A DNA stretch of 64,000 nucleotides, from NCBI GenBank assembly GCA_003290165.1, contig QNQO01002072.1, forward strand, positions 31,690-95,689, written 5' to 3'. This stretch comes from Berberis thunbergii (taxonomy: Eukaryota > Streptophyta > Magnoliopsida > Ranunculales > Berberidaceae). Below are positions 1 to 9,450 of this stretch, piece by piece (position 1 is the first letter of the stretch; every line of letters begins with the position of its first letter). The notes under the pieces were generated by a model. It searched no databases. It was not told the origin of the DNA and worked only from the letters and a program-made list of their open reading frames with translations. A program made the translations under genes and the position numbers.

Positions 1-150
1 AAACCTACCCTTAAACCCAACTTATTCTCCCCATGTGACATTGACACAATTTGTGGGTCCAACCCATTACACTCACTCAAAAATAGAGAGAGAGGGGTTG
101 AGATCATTATTTGCAAAACAAAACCAAGGGCTGATTATGAAACCAACGGT

Positions 151-285
151 GGTTTTGGTTTTGGTTTTGGTTTTGGATAGGAGTGTCATGATGGATGGGA
201 TTGGAGTTTAGATGTATTGAAGTTTAAATTGGATATAAAACAAACATACATCATGGTCATGATGGATGAGATTGGAGTTTAGATG
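151..285. repeat. Simple GGTTTT repeat and a 28-bp direct repeat
   Basis: Four GGTTTT units lie at 151-176. A 28-bp sequence at 187-214 is repeated at 258-285 with one mismatch, so a short local duplication is visible. I see no gene in 1-880. Confidence 0.7.
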
Positions 286-359
286 AGATCAAAGAAAGGG
301 ACGTTTGAGTCACTTGTCCTTCTTTTTCTTCTCTTCTAGTAGAAACCAGTGAGCTTAAA

Positions 360-538
360 AAACTCGGCTTGAGAAAATTGGGCTGAAAAATTGGTTGGAT
401 CGACCCGGCCCGGCCCGAAAAATCGGTCAACCAAACCCTCGATTAACCGGGTAACCCGGTCCTAGCTCGGTCCTTAAATTTCAGGCAGTCCTTGGTTTGG
501 GCTACACGGGCCAGTTAATCAAACATGCCCAGCCCTAG
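360..538. mobile_element. Possible eroded hAT-type element end
   Basis: This stretch is rich in CCCGGCCC and CGGTC words and ends with TGCCCAGCCCTAG. That resembles the TGCCCACCCCTA ends of the better-preserved hAT-type elements near 36 and 54 kb. I could not find a matching left end or target-site duplication, so this is only a suggestion of a degraded copy. Confidence 0.3.
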
Positions 539-881
539 TTTAGAGTATGGATTTTGTGGAGTACCAAAAGAAGCTATAAAAGGGTGACTATATCCAGGGC
601 AAGTCCTAAGACTTTATTGGCCCCATGCAAATACTAAAAAACTGGACCATTTTACTAAAGCAATTGAATTGGCAGTTTGGCACTTAGGATTTAGGGCACT
701 TTTATGTACAACGAAAACCTAAATATCGAAAATTCTAAAAGGCACTGGAGTTTCGCCTGGAGATTCGCCTGGATGGTGCCAAGCACGTGCACCCCCCCCC
801 CCCTCGCGCATGCAAGTCACGTGAGCTTAAAAGTTGGCAAAAAAATGAGCAAATCTAGAGATCCCTCATTTGCAAAAAAAA

Positions 882-1011
882 AAACCCTAGATCCACTCTC
901 GAAGAAGATCTGCTAGAAACCCCAGATCCCTCCCTCAGTTGCTAGAATCCCTCATTCAAAACCCTAGATCCCTCAATCCAAAACCCTAGAATCCATCATT
1001 CAAAACCCTAG
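882..1011 (+). promoter_or_regulatory. Cluster of telo-box-like AAACCCTAG motifs
   Basis: AAACCCTAG occurs at 882-890, 958-966, 981-989 and 1003-1011, with a one-base variant at 917-925. It is usually followed by ATCC. The AAACCCTA telo-box is a known plant promoter and 5'-leader element, common in housekeeping and translation-related genes. The cluster lies directly upstream of the exon at 1031-1282, which suggests a genuine promoter or 5' leader. Local tandem duplication of an AAACCCTAGATCC unit is an alternative reason for the clustering. Confidence 0.6.
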
Positions 1012-1030
1012 ATCCATTCTCGAATCAAAT

Positions 1031-1282
1031 ATGCTCACAAATCTGTGTTTGATTCGTATCAGTGGATAGACACAGGGGATTTGTGGAAGTATAAGTTCCG
1101 GGCGCTTCAGCTGCGACTGCAAGATCGGCTTCGCGTGGCGGTTGATAAGCATTGGCATCGAAATCGACTGGGGATCATTTCAGAGGGTTACTTTTCGTCG
1201 ACTATTCAAAGGTTGGCTCTTCGGGTTAGGAATCTTCGTGAGGAGTCTCTGCCTGCTGCTTCCAAGTTCTATCGCAAGCGAG
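1031..1282 (+). pseudogene. Orphan first exon resembling a plant tafazzin-like acyltransferase
   Basis: An open frame covers about 80 residues and is basic, with many Arg and Leu. It ends in SLPAASKFYRKR and then an AG|GTATAA donor after base 1282. The C-terminal words resemble the exon-1 end of plant tafazzin/monolysocardiolipin acyltransferase proteins as I remember the family, so the identity is tentative. The ATG at 1031 is out of frame with the body by one base. One extra A in the AAA at 1039-1041 would restore a continuous frame. No acyltransferase catalytic exon (HX4D) follows in the window. The donor joins in phase to the acceptor at 2043, so a hybrid transcript with the next gene is possible. 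Confidence 0.45.
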
Positions 1283-2043
1283 GTATAATGAAAAAAGTTT
1301 TGATTTTGGAATTTGGGTTTTGTTTAGTTTCTAAGTTTTCTATCTTTGGGATTGTTAAGTGAATTGAAGTATGTTTAGGTATCAACCAAGCTCCTTTTCT
1401 GTTGTTAGCCCTTGTTTTCTAAGTTTTTTTAAGAGGTATTTTTTAAAGTGCTTCAATTTTATGGCAAATTTTTTGATTACTTGAGCAATGTTGTAGTTGT
1501 TGACTGATCAATAGAAGAAACTCATGTATGGTTTATGCTTATTGTAATTTTTGGTGTGGAAAAAACACTGAAACACTTAACAACACTTCGAAGGCCTTTG
1601 AATTACAGTGAATTATTGTTAAGTATGTTATTGATACTCACTTAACAATTGTTCAGTTTTCTATTTGTGAAATTGTTAAGTGAGTTTCTTCTATGGTTTT
1701 ATGCTTATTGTAATTATTGTTAAGTGTTTTTTTCCACAATTTCAGTGAGTTTTCCACAGTTAAGTGAGTTATTTGATTACAGTTTCAGTGTTTGGGAATA
1801 ACATGTTAGGATGGAGCAATTACTCCTACTAAAAACCCCAAATCGGCAAACACACACACAAGCTTTTGAAGGCCTTTGTCAAAATGTGATCTCTTCCATT
1901 ACCAATTAGTGTGTTTGATTCGTAGTTTTATTTCATGTAAGAGGTTTATGTGCATTAGATTGGTTTAGAACCTACACTTGTGTTGCATCCATAAGCTTTT
2001 AACAATTATCATACGACTAACATCTGTTGTTTTGCCAACGTAG

Positions 2044-2468
2044 AAATGACATACGAAGCTTATGTTGTTTATCGTGGGCATGTTCCTAGAATTTATGTTA
2101 CTTGGTCAAGTTGCGCACTACAAGTAAACGGGTACACGGATGTTGTCTACAAGGGTTTCAATTCAATTGAAGAAGCGGTTGAAGATTATGAAATGTGGAA
2201 GGAGCAGGAGGCGAGAAGAGAAAGAGAACAAGAGTCGAGAAGAGAGTACCAATCAAGAACAAGAACAAGAACAAGGGAGTCAAGAACAAACGACACTGAA
2301 GAGGTGGTGGACCAACAGAATAATGCTCCTGAGGGTCGTGGCAATCAAGCTCATGAAAATCAAGTCAACGATACTTGGGCTTTTACTAAGGACCTAATCA
2401 ACAATATATTAGTGGTAGTTTTATTGATTCTTGTACTTTTGTTTTTTAAGATCTTGGATGGTATGTGA
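2044..2468 (+). CDS. Viroplasmin-like (RNase H1 N-terminal) domain protein with C-terminal membrane anchor
   Basis: The ATG at 2046 opens a 140-residue protein. Residues 3-50 match the caulimovirus-VI/RNase H1 N-terminal fold: YVVYRGHVPRIY, a conserved W, then QVNGY, VVYKGF and an EEA helix. In RNase H1 this domain binds RNA/DNA hybrids or dsRNA. Residues 51-85 are a highly charged Arg/Glu segment, probably helical. Residues 118-136 are a hydrophobic stretch suited to a tail anchor. There is no RNase H catalytic domain. A splice acceptor (TAG) ends at 2043. Joining it to the donor after 1282 gives a GAA codon and then this ATG in frame, so the protein may instead carry the upstream exon as its N terminus. 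Its function is unknown, and a cellular origin is more likely than a viral one. Confidence 0.7.
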
Positions 2469-2599
2469 GATGTAAATGAATTTGTTCACAATTGTAAATG
2501 ATTTTGGATTGTATGTAATTGAGTTATCTGTTTTCTGTTTTGTTATTTGTTATATTGCTTTGCATGAATGAGTTTTGTTATGAATGTGTTCAGACATTG

Positions 2600-3070
2600 C
2601 TATATGATTATTTGTTTTCTGTTTTCTGTTTTCTGTTTTCTGATGTATGATTATCTGTATTGAAGAATTGCTATATGATTATATGTATTGAACAGATACA
2701 CTGACATTGCTATATGATTATCTGTATTGAAGAATTCTAGAAAAATTCTGGAAAAAACAGACATTGAAACACTGAAATTTTTGAACACATTGCTATATGA
2801 GTTTTGTTATATTTTGTTTAGTATACTGGAAAAATACTGAAAAAACAGATGAAGATACTGGAAAATTTTCTGAAATTTTTTTTGAAACACTGAAATGATC
2901 ATAAACACTGAAACACTGAAGATACTGGAAAATTTTCTGAAACACTGAAATGATCATAAGCATTGAAACACTGAAATTTCTGAAACACTGAAATTTCTGA
3001 AACACTGAAATGATCATGTAAATTTCACTGAAACACTGGAATTTCACTGGAACAATGGAAATTTCACTGA
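2600..3070. repeat. Degenerate short tandem repeat (CTGAAACACTGAAA-type)
   Basis: The stretch is built from repeated words such as TTTTCTG, TGCTATATGATTAT and, most densely at 2870-3070, CTGAAACACTGAAATGATCAT. It directly abuts the broken 3' end of the Copia element near 3071. Weak copies of the same words (ACTGAAACACTTAAC) occur in the upstream intron near 1565-1780. No protein is supported on either strand. Confidence 0.7.
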
Positions 3071-3812
3071 CCAAGAATAAGTGACTGCAACTGACAAGAT
3101 GATTCTGATAGTAGATGGTTTAACCACTGGGCTGAAAGTTTCCTTATAATCAAAACCTTCAGTTTGTGGAAAGCCCCAAGCTATTAGGCGAGCTTTATAT
3201 TTCTGTATTGTCCCATCTGAGTTCTCCTTGACTTTGAAAAGCCAATTGCATCCAACAATACTCCTATGATGAGGATAATCAACCAGTGACCAAGTGTGAT
3301 TACGTTGGAGAGGGAAATACTCATCTTGCATGGCTGAAAGCCAATGAGGAGTGTTCAAAGCCTCCTTCAAGCTAGATGGTTTTGCAGAGGCCAGAAAAAT
3401 CTTTGGTTTGTATATTCTTGCTTTAGATCGAGTGATCATCTGGTGTCCAGTAGGTAGTGTAGGAGGAATAGAAGTAGGTACTGATGGAAGCTCTGTACTG
3501 AGAGATGTATGATCAAGAGGTAATGGACTAGATGAGGGAGTCTGATTAGTATCATAAGTAGGATGCTGAGTGATGGATGGACTCTGCAGTGTGGGAGTAG
3601 AAGACATTGCAGATGTCACTGCGGGTGTGACTGTGGATGGAGCTGTCATAGGGATAGAGGCAGGTGTAAAATCAGGAAAAAGAGAATTGGGTTTGATAGA
3701 AGAAGGGTTTAAATTGTGAAATGGGAATGAATTCTCATTGAACAAAACATCTCTGGATATGAGTATACGACCATTAGATGACCTACACTTATACCCTTTG
3801 TGTTGAATGCAA
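3071..3812 (-). pseudogene. Copia linker and truncated reverse transcriptase
   Basis: After the frame change, HKGYKC and ISRDVLFNE continue the integrase C-terminal region. A Ser/Pro/Thr-rich linker follows, then the RVT_2 start: LKEALNTPHW..AM, NHTWSLV, GCNWLFKVK, KYKARLIAWGF and DYKETFSPVVK. The family usually has ARLVAKGF, so a K-to-W change is visible. Homology ends at VTYSW (base 3071), before the catalytic YVDD motif. Confidence 0.88.
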
Positions 3813-6146
3813 GGTACACTCTTCAGACCTATGTTGCAACTTATGAGCATTGTAAGGTCTGACATTGGAATAACATGAGCAACCAAACACCTTGAGATGA
3901 CTGTAATTTGGTGCTTTGTGGTAAATAAATTCAAAAGGAGAAACCCCATGCAAGACAGAAGTAGGAACTCTGTTAAGAAGATAGACAAAGGTTCTGATGG
4001 CTTCATCCCAAAATTTTAAAGGAAGAGATGCATGAGCTAGTAGAGTGAGGGCTGACTCAATGATATGCCTATGTTTTCTCTCAGCAACACCATTCTGTTG
4101 ATGAGTACTGGGACAAGCTAATCTATGAAGAACTCCATTTTGAGCTAAAAACTTGGAGAATGATCTATATTCTCCTCCCCAATCTGATTGAGCACACTTA
4201 ATAGGAAGATCAAATTCAAGTTCTACTTGAGCTTTAAACTTGAGAAAAATAGGAAATGCATCAGATTTGTTTTGTAAGAGATAGACCCAAGTAAACCTAC
4301 TATAAGCATCTATGAAATGAATATAGTATTTATATCCTGAAGAAGATACAGTCGATGTTGGACCCCATAGGTCTGTGTGAATAAGCTCTAAAGGTTTGTT
4401 GTATACAGTTGAAGAGCTAGAATAAGGCAGTCTATGAATTTTGCCTAAACAACAAGAAGAACAAAACACAGATGCATCTGGACTAGAAACAGAGATGTTA
4501 CAATGTCTTAAAATCCTATGAACAAGGGAAAATGATGGATGTCCCAACCGAGCATGCCAAAGAGATAAGGGCGAGGAAGCATTTGTAGAGGTTGTATGCA
4601 TTGTCTTGCTAGACGATGAATAGGAGTTAGATTCTGAATGGACTGATGCAGCTAGAGAAGGAGATGGAAAGACATATAGCCCATTGCTAAGTGTGCCTTC
4701 CAATAGTATCTGCTTGGTGACCTGATCCTTAACAAAACAGGAATTAGGATGAAACTCAAAGTAAACATGATTATCTTGAGCAAATTTGGACACACTCAAA
4801 AGGTTTTTAGTGAGCCTAGGAACTTGCAGAACACTCTTCAGATGTAATATTCTTGAAGAATTGAAAGTAGGTAATGTGGACTCACCAACATTTTGAATCT
4901 GCAGACCTGATCCATCCCCAATAAAAAGCTGCTCATTGCCATAATAAGGAGAAGATGTCTTCATGTTCTGAGTGTGAGGAGTACAATGGTTTGTTGCATC
5001 AGAATCAGGATACCATCTGTTATCAGATGAATTGGATGCAGAAAGAAATCCTTGAGGCTGATAAATTGGAGATTCAGTACCAACTCCCCAATTATCTTCA
5101 GTAGGTTGACTGGAGGATGCTGATAAAACATTCCTAGTATCAAGGTGTGCTTGCACGTTTGCTTGCTGAGAGAATGTTGACTGCTGAGATGTATTGCTTG
5201 AACTCCAAGGATTTGGAATGTTGTTATCAAAGCGATTGTAGCATTTGAAAGCCATGTGACCAATCTTTCCACAAATTTGACACTGAGGTCGAGTATTTTG
5301 ATAGCCAGGAGGTCGAGAACCTCTCACTAATCCAAATAGTGCACCACTTCTAAATGAGACAGTATTGGTTGGTGATCTGAACTGTGGACGCCATGAATGT
5401 GGATTTGAAGCAAAGGATCTAGGAGATGGTTTGTAGTTACTGTGTGCTACATTGACAGAATTGGATACATCAAGATTTTTAGCATGTCTCTCAATCCTTG
5501 TTTCTTGGGCCAGAAGAAGTGATTCTATCTCAGAAATACTGTATGTATCTGATCTTGAAGAAACAGATACTATGAATGTATCATAAGATTGAGGAAGACC
5601 ATAAAAAATTGCATTGATATGGTCTTGAGGTGAGAGCGAATGGCCAACAGAAGCCAATTGATCAATGATGGTCTTGATCTTTAGTAAGTAATCATTGATG
5701 TTCATATCACCTTTCTTGATGTTATGGAGTCGTGTTCTGAATTGTGAAATCTTTGTAGTGGTTTGAGAATTGAAGAACACCTTAAGTAAACTCCATATGT
5801 GTGCTGAAGATTCACAGCCAACTAACCTTGTTAATAATGATTCCGTCATGGATGAAAGAAGCCAAGAAAAGAGCAATTGATCCTGTTGTTCCCAACTGGT
5901 GAATTCTGGATTGACATGACCTAGAGCTCGATCGTCATTTGATAGAAACCGTGGTGGAGATGCATCTGTTTCAATGAACTTCTGCAACTTATGACCCTTA
6001 ATAGTTACTAATACTTGTTGTTTCCATAGCAAGTAATTGCTCTCACTCAGTTTGACAGACAATACATGAGTGAACATGACTGGTTTACCTTCTGTAGTAT
6101 TGGAATTACTGATAGAAGCAGCATTTGAAGAACTTGAATCAGCCAT
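3813..6146 (-). pseudogene. Copia gag-protease-integrase reading frame
   Basis: The ATG at 6146 (MADSSSS) is preferred to upstream in-frame TTG codons. The domains in order are: a gag (UBN2-type) region over the first 240 residues; a CX2CX4HX4C zinc knuckle near residue 290; a protease region near residue 379 reading DSDAT where the family has DSGAT; a GAG-pre-integrase region (LWHARLGHPS, then a CX2C pair); and an integrase core with HTDLWG, QSDWGGEY and NGVAERKH supplying the D, D and E residues. The frame breaks near 3813, just after the integrase. The frameshift and the altered protease triad mean this copy cannot make a working polyprotein. Confidence 0.88.
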
Positions 6147-6219
6147 TATCAATGCTGATGAAGTAGAGAAAAAAAAATTTAGAAGTGATAGAGACGAGAA
6201 GATCAAGAGTTATAACGGT

Positions 6220-6231
6220 GCTCTGATACCA
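6220..6231 (-). other. Primer-binding site for initiator-Met tRNA
   Basis: On the minus strand TGGTATCAGAGC follows the LTR terminus directly. This is complementary to the 3' end of plant initiator methionine tRNA and is the standard primer site of plant Copia elements. It fixes the orientation and the inner LTR boundary. Confidence 0.92.
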
Positions 6232-6437
6232 TGTTGAAACTCTGAAAGATATACTAAAAATGAATTCTATTTCATCATCAATTGTCAATTTACATTTGCT
6301 ATATATATAGATATCTAGACAGCAAAGAAGCTAGTCAAACAGAAGTCAGTCAAAACAGATTGACAACTATGAAAAGATTATCTAACAAACTAACTAAATG
6401 ACAAAACTAAGTAACAAACTGATTTGTATGTTTAACA
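6232..6437 (-). repeat. 5' LTR of the Copia element, 206 bp
   Basis: On the minus strand it begins TGTTAAAC and ends GTTTCAACA, giving the expected TG..CA ends with short imperfect inverted repeats. It contains a TATATATA box-like sequence near 6300-6308. Its length is inferred from the PBS on one side and the TG terminus on the other, because no second LTR exists here for comparison. Confidence 0.75.
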
Positions 6438-6520
6438 TCTATGTATTGCATATTTCTCTTGGTGCCATTTCTCTCTAATTCCCGAACCCATCTAAGTGTC
6501 GAGGGACGCAGCGAGGAAAA

Positions 6521-6646
6521 CAGCGAGGGACCCCACAGGAGGGAGGGAGAGCCGTCCATTCCCCCGGGATGCGTGTGTTGAAAATTCAAACGCCCATCTC
6601 GGAGGGAATGGACGACTCCCCCTCCCTCCTGTGGGGTCCCTCGCTG
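6521..6646. repeat. GC-rich 43-bp inverted repeat (hairpin)
   Basis: The arm at 6521-6563 is the reverse complement of 6604-6646 apart from a mismatch and a small slip near the inner end. The loop is about 40 bp. The stem is far more GC-rich than its surroundings. It could be a small foldback element or the stem of a small-RNA precursor. I found no clear target-site duplication. Confidence 0.8.
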
Positions 6647-6659
6647 ATTCCCTGGCCAG

Positions 6660-7133
6660 TTAGATTTTTACCTAATTCCCCTATTTGTCTCTAATTCTCA
6701 ATTATGGACATCCCTGTCTATCCTATGTGCAACTTTCCTTTGACTTTTCTTTTTTCTCACTAATCTTTGTAATTTTTATGTTCTCGACAATGAAAAATCA
6801 TCAGGGGATAACACTATTGCCAAAATCGAGAATGAAACTGAATTGACCATATATGCATGATTCAACTTATTTTGTATGAATATCGGTCCAATTAGCGGTT
6901 CGAAAATTTTGAAAATTGAGCATCTTGGTTGAGATGTGGGGTTTCCCTCAAAAGCAATTCAGACTGTGCTCAACCCTCGCTTTGCTTTCATAGTTTCATC
7001 AAAGAACTCGATTTATAGTGACTTAAATCCTAGAAACAAACCACTTGACACTAAATTTTGGGGATATAGAATGATTACTTAACTTCAAAAATGAAAATTT
7101 ACTTGATTACAAAGAAAAAGAGTTGTTGGTTAC
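6660..7133. other. AT-rich stretch downstream of the exon at 7134-7556
   Basis: No coding signal or RNA gene is visible. On the minus strand this would be the first part of the intron that begins at the GTAACC donor (7133). No further exon of that gene was recognised between here and the left end of the window. Confidence 0.6.
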
Positions 7134-7556
7134 CGTGGGGAGATTCCGTGAGAAATCGAGAGTGAAAGAGTGGAAGCGGCTTTCGATTTCGAATTCCCGA
7201 TCAATATCGCGTGCTTTGTAAGTAGCTGAATCTGCTAGAGAACTAACACGCTTGGATACAGAGAGTATTCACGGTCAATACGCTCTGCTGCCTTGTTTGC
7301 ATAAAAAAAGTAGCTGTTCGAACCCATCGTTAGCGCTCCTCCACGCATCCTTCCAAGCTTCACCAGACTTTACTCGTTTGGCGAACCCATTGAAATCACT
7401 TCGAGAGGAAGCTTCTACTTTTATGGAGTGGTGGCGTGTGGAAGATGAGGAGGATAGGTTTATCAATCTGTTGTTGGTAGTTTTGCCGGTGGTGGTGGTG
7501 GTGGTGGTGGAGGATGAAAGGGTGAGTAGTGGATGCCATGGAAATGTCGTCGACAT
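7134..7556 (-). pseudogene. First exon of an unidentified plastid-type protein gene, with two small frameshifts
   Basis: The ATG at 7556 opens a Ser/Thr-rich N terminus typical of a chloroplast transit peptide (MSTTFPWHPLLTLSSS), then EASSRSDFNGFAKRVKSGEA and WKDAWRSANDGFEQLLF. Continuation requires two adjustments: one surplus T in the T run near 7309 and a surplus CT near 7264. With them, the frame reads on through AERIDREYS, a KARDIDREFEIESRF segment and DFSRNLP, and ends at an ACG|GTAACC donor (7134). The pattern resembles a conserved plastid protein family of unknown function, recalled and not checked. Later exons are absent. The indels could be sequencing errors in short repeats or signs of a decayed fragment. 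Confidence 0.55.
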
Positions 7557-7639
7557 GAGCGTGAGCTGAGCTGAGGAGAGGAATGAATGAAAGACTCACC
7601 GGTGGAGGTGGCAAAGACGAAGAAGAAGAAATTATACGA

Positions 7640-9450
7640 AGGGTAAATATTTCAAAGGTAATTTGCAACTTGACCGCTACTATACATAGGTAATTAATAA
7701 TTAGAACCATCATTGATCATTATTACAATTGCCCTTCGACCGGCGGTAAATGTTTATTGACCGTCAGTTTTCAAAGCAGATTATCAAAATGCCTCTAAAA
7801 ATCAAATGCTTCAATTTAATGCTTCCGATCGCGAACATCTCACTTCGAGAATAATCTTAAGGACCGAATGAAATCAAAATTGTATCTCGAGAAAAATTTA
7901 ACAGTTGATTTAATTTTTTTTAATCTAAAATAACTCATCTTGAAGTAAATCTATCGGTTCAGATTTAATCATACATACATCTCGATGTATATTTAACGGT
8001 CAGATTTAATCGTGCATGCATCTCAATGTAATTCTAACGATTCAGTTTTAATCACACACATCTCGAAATAAATCTAACGATTCAGATTTAATCATGCACG
8101 TCTCGAGGTAGATCTAAGTCTAGATTTAATCACACACATCTCGAAGTATATCTAACGGTCAGATTACATTGTAAACGCAACTCGAGAAAAATTTAATGAT
8201 CCAGATTTAATCACACGTCTAAAATCCAATGGTCCAAATTTAAACATATACACATTTCAAGAAAAATATGATGGTTCAAATTTAATATCGCATGCATCTC
8301 GATAAATCTGACATTCAAAATTTAATCGTGCACACATTTCGAGGACAGACTAACAACAAAAAAACTTCTTAATCCTTCTCCTCCCTCATCATTCCTCGTT
8401 CCTCCCCTTTTCCTCCTCTATTTTTCAGTCATCGAATTCCTCGAGATATGTGCATGATTAAATTTGAATCGCTAATTTGTTCTCGAAATGCGTGCACAAT
8501 TAAAATTTGCTCGTTAGATTGACCTCGAGATGTTGCACAATTAAATTAAAACGCAAATTTTCGAGATGTAGATTATTCTAAATTTTGGAACGTTAGATTT
8601 TTCTCGAGACACGTGTATGTTTAACTTTGAACTGCTAGATTGTCCTCGAGATGCGTGTACAATTAATTTGAACTATTAGATTTATCCTGAAATGAATTCA
8701 CGATTAAATTTAGACCGGCAGGTTTTTCTTGAGATGCAGGTACAATAAAAAATTTACCGTTAGAATTTTCTCGAGATGCGTGTAAGATTAAATTGAACCA
8801 TTAGGTTTACCTCGAAATGTTACTACAATTAATTTGAGTTGTTAGATTTACCTTAAGATGCGTGCACAATTAATCTGAAATGTTAGATTTACTTTGAAAT
8901 GTGTTCACGATTTAATTTGGACCATTAAATTGAGACTTGTGAATTTTTATCGAGATGTGAGCACGATTAAATTTTGAAATGTTATATTTACATTGAGATG
9001 AGCTGTTTGAGATATAAAATTTGGATTGTTGGATTAAATCAGGTCCGTTGGATATTCCTTGAGATGCGTTGTTTGAGATTTAAAATTTTCCTCGAGATGA
9101 GTTGTGTAAGGTTAAATTGTGACGTTGAATTTTCCTTGAGATGAATTGTTTGAGATATAAAATTTTAAATCAATTGTTGAATTTTTCTCAAGATATGATT
9201 AAGATTTTAGTTCGCCATTAGGAATTTCCTTAAGATGAGATATTCGAAATATGAAATATTCAATTTCAATTTTTTATTTCTCAGGAGCGTTTCAGTCTTT
9301 AATTTGAAATTTTGTGGTCAAAGGACGTTGACTGCTAGTCAAGGGAATAATTGTAATGGTGATTAATGATGTATCTACTTATTAATTAACTATGTATAAT
9401 AGGAGGCAAGTTACAAATTATCCATATTTCAATTAAAATATATTTTAACC
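7640..9450. mobile_element. Large foldback element with subrepeated inverted arms
   Basis: The outer ends are inverted copies of each other. The left arm from about 7640 (TAATTTGCAACTTG.. then TATACATAGGTAATTAATAA) matches the reverse complement of about 9330-9450. Inside, the left arm (about 7790-8350) consists of degenerate units of some 45-55 bp of the type CATCTCGA..AATCTAACGGTT, then CAGATTTAATC. The right arm (about 8440-9290) holds the same unit in reverse complement, more than a dozen times. A 90-bp pyrimidine-rich spacer (8350-8440) separates the arms. There is no coding capacity. The form fits a non-autonomous foldback/Mutator-like element. The exact termini and target duplication are not resolved. 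It lies about 85 bp upstream of the ATG at 7556. Confidence 0.8.

Larger units (their letters stand above)
3071..6437 (-). mobile_element. 3'-truncated Ty1/Copia LTR retrotransposon
   Basis: On the minus strand the order is 5' LTR (6437-6232), tRNA-iMet primer-binding site (6231-6220), gag, zinc knuckle, protease, integrase and the start of reverse transcriptase. This is the Copia order, with integrase before RT. Homology stops at about 3071, after the N-terminal third of RT. The YVDD catalytic motif, RNase H, polypurine tract and 3' LTR are absent. With only one LTR I cannot date the insertion or show a target-site duplication. The break coincides with the start of the short tandem repeat at 2600-3070. 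Confidence 0.92.

Noticed and set aside
2046..2468. Endogenous caulimovirus (viroplasmin gene VI) origin for the small protein
   Set aside because: Only the short RNase H1 N-terminal-type domain is present. No movement, coat or reverse-transcriptase caulimovirus sequence flanks it, and cellular plant proteins carry the same domain.
2793..3074. Minus-strand Phe/Ser/Val-rich frame
   Set aside because: It is made entirely of the CTGAAACACTGAAA tandem repeat; a composition artefact.
7252..7569. Plus-strand frame across the plastid-type exon
   Set aside because: It is antisense to the better-supported minus-strand exon and contains a Val run from a GTGGTGG repeat. No ATG-led product with family features.
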